A stretch of DNA of 16,180 nt from CAVSWN01 sp046728115 (GTDB lineage Bacteria > Acidobacteriota > Vicinamibacteria > Vicinamibacterales > CAVVIG01): assembly GCA_046728115.1 (NCBI GenBank), contig JBKPDW010000246.1, positions 1 to 16,180 of the forward strand, given 5' to 3'. Below are positions 7,298 to 14,480 of this stretch, in pieces. How positions within the stretch are numbered: position 1 is the first letter of the stretch; the number at the start of each line of letters is the position of its first letter. A program made the position numbers and the translations under genes. A model generated the notes under the pieces. It did not search any database. It had not been told where the DNA came from and saw only the letters and a list, made by a program, of their open reading frames with translations.

Positions 7298-7385
7298 TGC
7301 GCGCACCCTCCTCCGCCTGCAAGGGCCGGACCCAAGGTCGGCGGATACAGAGCAATACGCCGGAAAGGATCGGACAGTTCCCGGA

Positions 7386-10300
7386 TTAGTTCAACTGGAC
7401 AGAAATCAGCTTCGACACGCCGGGTTCCTCCATGGTGACGCCGTACAGCCGGTCGGCGATTTCCATGGTTTTTCGGTTGTGCGTGATGACGATGAACTGG
7501 GTGTGCTGCTGCATACCGCGGAGCATCTCCACGAACCGGCCGATGTTCGCATCGTCGAGCGGCGCGTCGATCTCGTCGAGCAGACAGAACGGGCTCGGTT
7601 TGTACTTGAACATGCCGAACATGAGTGCAATGGCGGTGAGCGCTTTCTCGCCGCCGGACAACAACTGAACGCTCTGCAGCCGTTTGCCAGGCGGCTGCGC
7701 GATGATCTCGATGCCGCTCTCGAGTGGATCCTGTTCGTCGATCAGCGTCAGGCCCGCACGGCCACCGCCAAACAAGGTGCTGAAAGTCTGCTGGAAATTT
7801 CTGTTGATCGCAGAAAACGCTTCGGTGAAGCGCAACCGGCTCGTCTCGTCGATACGCGCGATCGCCTCGGCGGTCTGCGCGATCGAGTCGACGAGATCCT
7901 TGCGCTGTGCCGACAGGAACACGTGGCGCGCCTCGAGCTCGTCGAACTGCTCGATGGCCATCATGTTGACCGGACCGAGTCTGTCGATCTTCGCCCGCAG
8001 TGCCGTGATCGCCTCCGCCGCCGACAACGTTCGCTGAGCGGCCTCCTGTGTTTCGAGCCGAACGTCCGACGCTGCACCGCTGTCACTCTCATCGTCGGAT
8101 TCGTCGGTCGCCTCGATCACAGCGGCGTCGGGGGTCGTCTGACCTTCCTGCTCCAGACGCGCGACCTCTGCCGCGACGGCGTCGAGCGATGCGTTGACGG
8201 CATCTTCGCAGGTGTGCGCCAAGTGCGACAGCTCGGCCTCCGCGGTCGCGCGTGCGACGTCCAGGTCGGACACGGTCGCGCGGATGCCGTCGAGCACGGT
8301 GCGTGCGTCCTTGATCGCGATGTCGTGCGCGTCACCCTTCGCGCGCAGGCCCGACACCAGTTCGTCCGCGTCAGCGACCTCGCGACGAAGGCGATCGAGC
8401 TCGCTGACGTCGGCGTCCAACTGCGCCTCGCCGGCCGCGATGGCGGCCGTCAGCGTGTCGATGCTCCGACCCGCCTGCTCGAGTTCCGTGGCGAGTGCGC
8501 TCGCGCGTCCGTCGAGCTCCGCCGCCGCTTCTTCCAGCCGCTCCACTTCAGCTGTCAAGGCCGCGGCGCGTTCGACCAGCGCGGCATGAGCCGCGCCCGC
8601 TTCGGCCGCTCGGCGGCTCAGCGCGTCGATCGTCTCGCGGGCCTCGAACAGCCGCCGCTGTGCGGCGGTCAGCCGCTCGTCGGCCAGCCGCTGCTCTTCT
8701 TCAAGGCGTCCGATCGATGCGCGCGCCTCCTCTTGACGTCGATCCAGGGTATCGCGTTCGTCTTCGGCCTGACGACGTTCACGCGCCAGCTGTTCGCGCT
8801 TCTGCGCGACGCGCGTGTCTTCTGCCGTCGCGTGTTGCAGCTGCGCCTCGAAGGCGACGACCGTCTTCTCGTATTTGTGGTGATCGGCATTGAGCGCAGC
8901 AAGGGCGTGCGACGCATGAGCGATCGTCACGTCGAGATCCACCACTTCCTGCGCCAGGCGGGTCAGCGATCCGCGATCGACCGTCACGCGATCGCGCAGC
9001 TCCTTGATTTCGCGCTTCGTCTCGAGAATCCCGCGACCGTCGCCGCGACCACCGCCCGACACGAGGTGCGGACCACGAAAGACATCGCCGTCCATCGTCG
9101 CCACCGCCAACGTCGTCGATTGGCTGGCGCCGGCAGCGGCATCGTACGAAGGCGCAATCCATGCGTCGCCGATCGCGGAGCGAATCTCCTCTGCAAACGG
9201 TCCATTGACGCGCACGATCGACGATAGAGACACGATGCCGTCCGGAAGATGGAGCCCGGACGCCGTTGCCGCTTCGGGTTGCCGGTGGTGGCCCGGTGCA
9301 TCCGGACGTTGCATGGCCGACGTGATCAAAAACCCGCAGCGTCCCGCGTTGGCTTCTCGAACGAGCTGAAATCCGGCGGCTGCATGTTCGGGCCGCTCGA
9401 CCACCACGTGCTCGAGCAGATCGCCGAGACACGCTGCGACGGCCCGCTCGTAACCGCCGTCCACTTCGAGGTAATCGGCAATCGCGCCTCGCTGACACAC
9501 CTTTCCATTCGCTTGCACGAGCACGGTCCGGGCAGCGTCGCTGTATCCGGCGCGAGCGGCCTCGACCTGCTCCAGCGACTGGAGCCGCGCGTCGAGTCCG
9601 GCGAGCTCCTGTTCGCGGGCGCGAATCGACCGCGCGCGCCACTCGTGCTCGATGCGCGCGCTCGCCAGCTCCGATTCGCGCGCTTTCTGCGCGACGTGCG
9701 TGGCCTCGATCGCGTTCTGAACACCTCTCAATCCTTGCGCCGCTACATTCCGGTCGGCTGCGACCCGCTCGGACTGGATGCGCACGTCAGATGCTTCGAC
9801 ATCGAGCTTCGACAGCCACTCCGCCACCTTATCGCGAGCAGCCGCAGCATGCTCGACCGCGTGACGCAGCGCCGTCGCCGAATTGATGGCTGAAAACACT
9901 TCGCTGCGTGCTGCCTCGACATCCGCCTCGAGGCCTTCGATCTCCCGGTGCGCCGCCTCGTACGCCTCCGAGTCGGCCGCCAGGACCGCCGCTGCGCGAT
10001 CGCGCTCGAGCACCGAGTCGGCGGCCGCCTCGCGACGCCGCACCGCGGCCACGCGCGCCGGTTCGCGGCGCCTCTCCACCGACTCGGCCTCCGCCGAGAT
10101 GGCCGTGGTGCGGACGCCGAGGGATTGCACCTGTTCTCGATCGAACAGAATCTGCTGCTGCTGCCGGTTGATCTCCAGTTCGCGTCCATGCGCCGAGTCC
10201 CTCGCGGTTGTCGCACGCGTTTCGGCCTCGACGAGCTCGATGCGAAGACGACCCAGATCGGCTTCGACGTTCGCCACCCGCGCCGCCGCCAGCGACTCGC

Positions 10301-11195
10301 GCTCCCGCGCGCCACTCAACCGGCTCCGTGCCGATTCGATCGTTTCGGCGAGCTGGCGATATTTGCGCGCGAAGAGCACTTTCTCCCATCGCCGCAGCTC
10401 GTCGCGCAGCCTCCGATAACGTCGCGCCTTCGCAGCCTGCCGTTTCAGCGCGCCGCGCTGCTTTTCGACCTCGAACACGATGTCGTCGACGCGCGTCAGG
10501 TTCGCTCGCGCGGCTTCGAGCTTGAGCTCGGCAGCGCGCCGCCGCGCCTTGTACTTCGTGATCCCTGCGGCTTCTTCGATCAGCTGCCGCCGATCGGTCG
10601 GGCGCGAGCTGAGGATCATTCCGATCTTGCCCTGCTCGATGATGGCGTAGGCCTTGGCGCCAAGCCCCGTGTCCATCAGCAGATCGTGGACATCGCGGAG
10701 CCGGCACACACGGCCGTCGATCAGATATTCGCTCTCGCCCGATCGATACAACCGCCGCGTGACCTCGATTTCGCGAGCGACTGATTGAATGATCTCCTCG
10801 ATGATCCCGTCGTGACCGTGGCCATTTCCGTTGCCGTTGCCATTGCTGTTCCCGTTGCCATGCACGTCAACGTGGCTGTTGCCGGTATGGCCATTCCCCG
10901 TCTCGGGAAAAGCCGGACCGCTGATCGTCTTCGTGAACCCGGTGAGGCGGAGGCGAACTTCGGCGGTCGCGGTAGGTTTTCGCGCGTCGCTGCCGTTGAA
11001 GATCACATCTTCCATGCGTTCGCCGCGCAGGCTCTTGGCGCTCTGCTCGCCCATCACCCACGTGATGGCGTCGGCGACGTTGCTCTTGCCGCAGCCGTTG
11101 GGACCGACGATCGCGGTGACGCCCCTGTCGAAGGCGAGTTCCGATCGATCGGAAAACGATTTGAAACCGTTGATTTCCAGCCGTTCGAGGTGCAT
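7386..11195 (-). CDS. smc: Chromosome segregation protein SMC with Gly/Asn/His-rich head insert
   Basis: A 1,269-residue SMC, longer than the usual 1,150-1,200. SMC dimers with ScpA/ScpB fold and separate the chromosome using ATP. It starts MHLERLEINGFKSF, the canonical beginning, at the ATG at 11195; upstream in-frame sequence is translated repeat. Parts in order are: Walker A GPNGCGKSN (31-39), GEQSAKSLRG, a low-complexity insert (about 97-129), TGLGAKAYAIIEQGKIG, a first long coiled coil, the hinge (about 545-705), a second coiled coil with an acidic patch, LSGGEK signature (1179-1184), Walker B FCLLDEIDAP with D1207 and E1208, and THNRKTM D-loop region. All catalytic motifs are intact. 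There is no strong Shine-Dalgarno; a repeat hairpin stands 22 bases before the ATG. The lipoprotein gene follows 88 bases later. Confidence 0.97.
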   Translation of the reverse strand: MHLERLEINGFKSFSDRSELAFDRGVTAIVGPNGCGKSNVADAITWVMGEQSAKSLRGERMEDVIFNGSDARKPTATAEVRLRLTGFTKTISGPAFPETGNGHTGNSHVDVHGNGNSNGNGNGNGHGHDGIIEEIIQSVAREIEVTRRLYRSGESEYLIDGRVCRLRDVHDLLMDTGLGAKAYAIIEQGKIGMILSSRPTDRRQLIEEAAGITKYKARRRAAELKLEAARANLTRVDDIVFEVEKQRGALKRQAAKARRYRRLRDELRRWEKVLFARKYRQLAETIESARSRLSGARERESLAAARVANVEADLGRLRIELVEAETRATTARDSAHGRELEINRQQQQILFDREQVQSLGVRTTAISAEAESVERRREPARVAAVRRREAAADSVLERDRAAAVLAADSEAYEAAHREIEGLEADVEAARSEVFSAINSATALRHAVEHAAAARDKVAEWLSKLDVEASDVRIQSERVAADRNVAAQGLRGVQNAIEATHVAQKARESELASARIEHEWRARSIRAREQELAGLDARLQSLEQVEAARAGYSDAARTVLVQANGKVCQRGAIADYLEVDGGYERAVAACLGDLLEHVVVERPEHAAAGFQLVREANAGRCGFLITSAMQRPDAPGHHRQPEAATASGLHLPDGIVSLSSIVRVNGPFAEEIRSAIGDAWIAPSYDAAAGASQSTTLAVATMDGDVFRGPHLVSGGGRGDGRGILETKREIKELRDRVTVDRGSLTRLAQEVVDLDVTIAHASHALAALNADHHKYEKTVVAFEAQLQHATAEDTRVAQKREQLARERRQAEDERDTLDRRQEEARASIGRLEEEQRLADERLTAAQRRLFEARETIDALSRRAAEAGAAHAALVERAAALTAEVERLEEAAAELDGRASALATELEQAGRSIDTLTAAIAAGEAQLDADVSELDRLRREVADADELVSGLRAKGDAHDIAIKDARTVLDGIRATVSDLDVARATAEAELSHLAHTCEDAVNASLDAVAAEVARLEQEGQTTPDAAVIEATDESDDESDSGAASDVRLETQEAAQRTLSAAEAITALRAKIDRLGPVNMMAIEQFDELEARHVFLSAQRKDLVDSIAQTAEAIARIDETSRLRFTEAFSAINRNFQQTFSTLFGGGRAGLTLIDEQDPLESGIEIIAQPPGKRLQSVQLLSGGEKALTAIALMFGMFKYKPSPFCLLDEIDAPLDDANIGRFVEMLRGMQQHTQFIVITHNRKTMEIADRLYGVTMEEPGVSKLISVQLN
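10811..10905 (-). repeat. Hexanucleotide repeat inside smc encoding a Gly-Asn/His tract
   Basis: On the plus strand the motif GTTGCC and one- or two-base variants (GTTGCC, ATTGCT, GTTCCC) recur in register. On the coding strand these give alternating Gly-Asn pairs ending in GHGHDG. The tract holds five histidines and no hydrophobic stretch. It lies within smc between the head strand that ends RLRLTGF and the conserved EVTRRLYRSGESEYLI strand. The length is a multiple of three and the frame is kept, consistent with a tolerated surface loop created by repeat slippage. Confidence 0.85.
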
Positions 11196-11215
11196 CGAAT
11201 ACCCCAATCCAAAAT

Positions 11216-11340
11216 GCGGATTTCGGAATGGACTGCGGATTCCGAAATCCGAACTACAGATCTCGGATCCCGGAGTACGGATTACACGGACCGGACGACC
11301 TGTCCGCAATCCGCGTTCCGCATTCGCGTTCCGCAATACG
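11216..11340 (-). repeat. Second degenerate heptamer array, in the smc leader, with 13-bp inverted repeat
   Basis: The sequence divides into seven-base units, read on the plus strand: GCGGATT (11216), TCGGAAT (11223), a five-base GGACT, GCGGATT (11235), CCGAAAT, CCGAACT, ACAGATC, TCGGATC, CCGGAGT, ACGGATT (11277). Further on come GTCCGCA (11302), ATCCGCG (11309), TTCCGCA (11316), a six-base TTCGCG, and TTCCGCA (11329). The two halves are roughly complementary. Within it CGGATTTCGGAAT (11217-11229) and ATTCCGAAATCCG (11239-11251) are a perfect 13-bp inverted repeat with a nine-base spacer. The array would be transcribed in the smc leader. An open frame continues through it from smc, but the translation is repeat-like, not protein-like. 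Confidence 0.85.
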
Positions 11341-11381
11341 TTTTCGCTTGGTCTGGGATACCAGGCAATTCGACCGTTCTG

Positions 11382-11423
11382 GACCCTCTTCGCCTCCGCG
11401 CTACCAGAGGCGGCCCCAGGGTC
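11382..11423 (-). other. Imperfect hairpin in the smc leader
   Basis: GACCCT (11382-11387) pairs with AGGGTC (11418-11423), and inside it CGCCTC (11391-11396) pairs with GAGGCG (11407-11412), leaving an uneven internal loop and a ten-base apical loop. It lies just downstream of the proposed smc promoter on the minus strand, so it would be near the 5' end of the message. No T-run follows, so it is not a terminator. The role is unknown. Confidence 0.3.
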
Positions 11424-11436
11424 TAAAGCGGCCGTG

Positions 11437-11465
11437 AGTGTAACAAGGGCTATTTATTGCGGCAA
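11437..11465 (-). promoter_or_regulatory. Candidate sigma-70-type promoter for smc
   Basis: On the minus strand TTGCCG (11465-11460) is followed after 17 bases by TACACT (11442-11437); each matches consensus at four of six positions. Transcription would start near 11430, giving a leader of about 235 bases that contains the 11382-11423 hairpin and the heptamer array. The match is moderate, and read-through from the protease gene remains possible. Confidence 0.35.
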
Positions 11466-11503
11466 GGGCAAATGAGTGCCACAAGGTATTGTGGTCGCTT
11501 GCC
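11461..11503 (-). terminator. Nested inverted repeats just after the S41 protease gene, possible 3' end structure
   Basis: GGCAAG (11461-11466) pairs with CTTGCC (11498-11503), and inside it CCACAA (11479-11484) pairs with TTGTGG (11489-11494) around a four-base loop. The structure begins 16 bases past the protease stop codon on the minus strand. No T-run follows on that strand (the next bases are GCAATAAATAG), so it is not a classic intrinsic terminator; it could be a 3' protective stem. It overlaps the proposed smc -35 box. Confidence 0.3.
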
Positions 11504-11518
11504 CCAAACCGCTCAACC

Positions 11519-13141
11519 TTATCGACGTGCGACTTTTTTGGCTCCTCGATTGAGTTCGGTCAGTTTCTGCGCCTCACCAAACATCGCCAGCGCTGTTTGA
11601 GCTTGAGGATCGACGGTGATCAGGTGCCGACGCCCGTCGGCGATGCCGAAGACGACCTCGTCGATTCGGAAGCGAATCATCGCCCGAATGAAGTCGAGGT
11701 CCTTCTTGAACCCCTCTTCGTCGATCCTGATCTTGTCCGACACGACCTGATCCCGGAAGTCGGCAACCATCGCGTCGTCGACCACGAAATCGCGAGCCAC
11801 GGTCTTGCGGCCGGTCGATCTGCCGGTGACGCGCGTATCGCCTTCGGCGGCGAATTTCTGCGCGTAGTTCTCGAACTCGCCGCGGCCGTAGAGCATCCGT
11901 CCGAAGCGGCCCGGATTGAAACCCTCGAGCGGTCCGGATACGCGCTTGTCAGGTTCGATACCGCCACCGCTGTATACAGGACGTCCGGCGTCCGTATGTT
12001 TCAAATCGCTCGGGTTGTGCGGCTTGTTCGCATCCTGATCGCGCAGCGAGTAGCTGAGGTACTCGTCGAAGGTCGCGTCCCATGGACGCTGAATGAGCCT
12101 GCCGCTCGGCGTGTAGTAGTGGGCAGTCGTCAACGCCAGCCCGGCGTTGCTGCTGATGCGATACACCGACTGCACGAGCGCCTTCCCGAACGTCGTCTCG
12201 CCGACGATGTACGCGCGATCGTGATCCTGGAGCGCCCCCGTGACGATCTCAGATGCGCTGGCGCTGTTCCGATTGGCCATCATGACGATCGGAATCTCGG
12301 TGAATTGGCCGTCTTCCGTTGCGCGATAATCCTGATCGGAATTCGCGATGCGGCCGCGCGTGTAGACGATCATGTTGCCGCGCGGCAGAAATTCGTTGGC
12401 CACCTTGATGGCCTGATCGAGCGGCCCCCCGGGATTGCCGCGGATATCGAAGAGGAGGCGCCGCATCCCCTTCGACGCGAGGTCGCGCAGCGCGTGCTTC
12501 ACGTCGCGATCGGTGTTCTCGCCGAAGTCTTGCATCCGGATGTAGCCGGTGGTCGCGTCGATCATGAAATACGCGGGGACCGTGGGGATGTACACTTCGT
12601 CGCGCGTCAGCTCGAACTTGAGAAGCTCTTCGTAGCCTCGCCGGCGCATCCCGACGAAGACGGTCGTGCCCTTCGGACCGCGCAGCGCGCGCTGCGCCTG
12701 CTCGATCGTCCAGCCCTTGGCGTCCTGACCGGCGACGTTCACGAAGATGTCGCCGCGGCGGATCCCTTTCTTGTACGCGGGTGATCCTTCGAAGACGTTC
12801 ACAGCGGTGACGTCGCCGTCGTACACCTGAATCGATACGCCGATGCCGTAGTAGCGCCCTTCCTGACGCTCGCGCATCTGCGCGTATTCGCGCGGTGTGA
12901 AGTAACTGGAATGTGGATCCAGGGTGCCGAGCATGCCCCGAATCGCGCTGGTCACGAGATTCTCGGGCTCGACCTTGTCCACGTAGCTCGTTTCGACGGC
13001 GTTCAGCGCCGCGGTGAACGCTTTGTAGTGCTCCGGGACTTTGTCGTCAGTCGCAAGCGCGCTCCGGCCGAAGAGCCCGCCGACAAGTGCGGACACGAGG
13101 ATGGCAAACACGACTGCGGGCAGAGGACGGTAGCGTCGCAT
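11519..13141 (-). CDS. S41 tail-specific (C-terminal processing) protease
   Basis: A 540-residue protein from the ATG at 13141 (ATG at 13150 and a TTG at 13177 are in-frame alternatives). A hydrophobic N-terminus (about 7-27) acts as signal or anchor, placing the enzyme in the periplasm. Then come LDPHSSYFTPREYAQM, a PDZ domain (about 85-165) with YGIGVSI and GIRRGDIFVNV, and the S41 core with RGNPGG and NRNSASASEI. S295 and K320 in GETTFGK form the Ser-Lys pair, 25 residues apart as in the family. These enzymes trim or degrade envelope proteins from their C-termini. A C-terminal region of about 150 residues follows the core. smc lies downstream on the same strand and tatA is divergent. Confidence 0.93.
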   Translation of the reverse strand: MRRYRPLPAVVFAILVSALVGGLFGRSALATDDKVPEHYKAFTAALNAVETSYVDKVEPENLVTSAIRGMLGTLDPHSSYFTPREYAQMRERQEGRYYGIGVSIQVYDGDVTAVNVFEGSPAYKKGIRRGDIFVNVAGQDAKGWTIEQAQRALRGPKGTTVFVGMRRRGYEELLKFELTRDEVYIPTVPAYFMIDATTGYIRMQDFGENTDRDVKHALRDLASKGMRRLLFDIRGNPGGPLDQAIKVANEFLPRGNMIVYTRGRIANSDQDYRATEDGQFTEIPIVMMANRNSASASEIVTGALQDHDRAYIVGETTFGKALVQSVYRISSNAGLALTTAHYYTPSGRLIQRPWDATFDEYLSYSLRDQDANKPHNPSDLKHTDAGRPVYSGGGIEPDKRVSGPLEGFNPGRFGRMLYGRGEFENYAQKFAAEGDTRVTGRSTGRKTVARDFVVDDAMVADFRDQVVSDKIRIDEEGFKKDLDFIRAMIRFRIDEVVFGIADGRRHLITVDPQAQTALAMFGEAQKLTELNRGAKKVARR

Positions 13142-13148
13142 AGTCGGC

Positions 13149-13177
13149 ATCGTAGCAGATAACTTCCTTATGAGCAA
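13149..13177 (-). promoter_or_regulatory. Weak candidate promoter for the S41 protease gene
   Basis: On the minus strand TTGCTC (13177-13172), a 17-base spacer and TACGAT (13154-13149) are followed seven bases later by the ATG at 13141. If used, the message would start at or next to that ATG and be leaderless, which agrees with the lack of a well-spaced Shine-Dalgarno. The -35 matches consensus at only three positions, so confidence is low. Confidence 0.3.
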
Positions 13178-13210
13178 CGAGTTCTGGGCATTTTGAAACG
13201 TCCTATCTTC

Positions 13211-13240
13211 TTGACCCTGTCTCCAGCCCGTTTCTATAAT
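13211..13240 (+). promoter_or_regulatory. Strong sigma-70-type promoter for tatA-tatC
   Basis: TTGACC (13211-13216) and a perfect TATAAT (13235-13240) are separated by 18 bases. Transcription would begin near 13247, leaving about 35 bases before the tatA ATG at 13282, with AGGG at 13274-13277 as ribosome site. This is the best promoter in the window and suggests constitutive housekeeping expression. It lies in the 140-base divergent region shared with the S41 protease gene. Confidence 0.75.
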
Positions 13241-13281
13241 GACGTGAGTCTCTTCCTGCCGGTTTGCGAAAGTAGGGTTTT

Positions 13282-13569
13282 ATGTTTGGTTCCATTGGTA
13301 TGCCCGAGCTGATCATCATCTTCGTGATTGCTCTGATCATCTTTGGCCCTCGCAAGTTACCGGAATTGGGCCGTTCGCTAGGCAAGAGCCTGGCGGAATT
13401 CAAGCGCGCCTCGAACGAGCTCAAGAATACCCTCGAAGAGGAAATCCGCCTCGACGAGCAGCGCGCGAGTGTGGAGCCGGCGAAGGCCAAGGAACCGGCC
13501 GCGACCACGACCGCAGCCACCAGCCCCACGAACGTCGAAGAACCCGTCGCGCGGGACCACAGCGCGTAA
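13282..13569 (+). CDS. tatA: Sec-independent protein translocase subunit TatA (TatA/E type)
   Basis: A 95-residue protein with the complete TatA plan: a short N-terminus MFGSIGMPEL, one membrane helix (about 8-20), the hinge FGPRKLPELG (21-30), an amphipathic helix (about 31-58) rich in Lys, Arg and Glu, and a disordered Ala/Thr/Pro tail. TatA multimers form the passage for folded proteins in the inner membrane. The gene lies 14 bases before tatC and shares its promoter. No separate TatB is present here, so this protein may serve both roles, as in minimal TatA-TatC systems; another tatB could exist elsewhere in the genome. Confidence 0.95.
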   Translation: MFGSIGMPELIIIFVIALIIFGPRKLPELGRSLGKSLAEFKRASNELKNTLEEEIRLDEQRASVEPAKAKEPAATTTAATSPTNVEEPVARDHSA

Positions 13570-13583
13570 TCAAAGCTCTCGTA

Positions 13584-14399
13584 ATGGCGCTCGTTCCTTT
13601 CCCGAGTAGCAAGCCGGCGTACCCGATTCCTCCGGACGACGATGACGACATCACCGAAGGAAAGATGTCGTTTCTGGAGCATCTCGACGAGCTCCGGAAA
13701 CGCATCGTCAATTCTCTGATCGCAGTTGGCGTCGGCATACTCGTGTCGTTCACGTTCATCCAGAGGATTTACACCTTTCTGATGGCGCCCACGATGAGGG
13801 TGCTGCCGCCGGGAAGCAAACTGATCTACACCGAGCCCGGCGAGGCCTTCTCGCTCTACATCCAGCTGTCGCTGATCATTGGGACGCTTCTGGCGTCGCC
13901 GTTCATCATGTATCAGGTGTGGCTGTTCATCGCGCCCGGTCTGTACTCGAACGAAAAGAAGCTGGCGATCCCATTCGTTGCGTTGTCCACGCTGGGGCTC
14001 CTCGGCGGCGCACTCTTCAACCACTTCATCATGTTTCCGTGGATGATGAGGTTTTTCGCGGGCTTCAACACGCAGGATCTGATGTTCATGCCGAAGCTCG
14101 ACGCGGTTTTTTCACTGTACTCGAAATTTCTGATCGCGATGGCGGCCGTGTTCCAGATGCCGACGTTCGTGTACTTCCTCGCGAAGATGAAGCTCATTAC
14201 GGCGCGCTTCCTGATCTCGCAGTTCAAGTACGCCGTGTTGATCATCTTCATCATCTCGGCTGTCATCACGCCCACGGGCGACCCCGTCACCCAGACGGTG
14301 TTTGCGGCGCCCATGGTCGGCCTCTACATGATCGGCATCGTCATCGCCTGGATTGTCGGCCCGAAGCGGCTGAAGCGCGGCGAAGACTCCATCGCGTAA
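13584..14399 (+). CDS. tatC: Sec-independent protein translocase subunit TatC
   Basis: A 271-residue, six-helix membrane protein that recognises twin-arginine signal peptides. The cytoplasmic signature FLEHLDELRKR lies at 30-40, TEPGEAF in the first outer loop at 83-89, and ITPTGDPVTQ near the last helices, all typical of TatC. Compared with short TatCs it has an extra 27-residue N-terminus with five consecutive Asp. I keep the ATG at 13584 because MALVPFP-type starts followed by an acidic stretch are familiar from related bacteria. The ATG at 13665, with GAAGGA at 13656-13661, is a real alternative. The product works with TatA encoded directly upstream. An outer-membrane gene with its own promoter follows. 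Confidence 0.96.
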   Translation: MALVPFPSSKPAYPIPPDDDDDITEGKMSFLEHLDELRKRIVNSLIAVGVGILVSFTFIQRIYTFLMAPTMRVLPPGSKLIYTEPGEAFSLYIQLSLIIGTLLASPFIMYQVWLFIAPGLYSNEKKLAIPFVALSTLGLLGGALFNHFIMFPWMMRFFAGFNTQDLMFMPKLDAVFSLYSKFLIAMAAVFQMPTFVYFLAKMKLITARFLISQFKYAVLIIFIISAVITPTGDPVTQTVFAAPMVGLYMIGIVIAWIVGPKRLKRGEDSIA

Positions 14400-14424
14400 T
14401 TGCGCAAGAATTTCGCGTAAATCG

Positions 14425-14453
14425 TTGACTTTGGGTGTGTACGGTACTATTCT
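14425..14453 (+). promoter_or_regulatory. Candidate promoter for the OmpA-family gene
   Basis: TTGACT (14425-14430) and TATTCT (14448-14453) stand 17 bases apart, matching consensus at five and four positions. The start of transcription would be near 14460, about 20 bases before the ATG at 14481, leaving room for the GGAG ribosome site at 14470-14473. Confidence 0.55.
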
Positions 14454-14469
14454 TGTTGAGCTACCGTAC
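14439..14469 (+). promoter_or_regulatory. Perfect inverted repeat around the -10 box, candidate operator
   Basis: GTACGGTA (14439-14446) and TACCGTAC (14462-14469) are exact complements separated by 15 bases. Their centres are 23 bases apart, about two helix turns, and the proposed -10 lies between them, so a bound dimer would block polymerase. A second, overlapping pair, GGTACT (14443-14448) and AGTACC (14472-14477), gives an alternative. The repeat is seen directly; a repressor is inferred. Confidence 0.4.
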
Positions 14470-14480
14470 GGAGTACCCTC

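Noticed and set aside
7197..9227. Long plus-strand open frame opposite smc
   Set aside because: It overlaps a fully conserved SMC C-terminal half and the lipoprotein start; its protein is Arg/Asp-rich without family signals. It is a shadow frame.
11345..11430. tRNA-like or small RNA gene in the smc leader
   Set aside because: Short stems and a TCGAAT string resemble parts of a tRNA, but no acceptor stem, anticodon arm or correct T-loop can be assembled on either strand.
14392..14420. Direct repeat TCGCGTAA, 21 bases apart, at the end of tatC
   Set aside because: Eight bases, with one copy inside tatC codons and its stop; likely chance, and no link to a known site.
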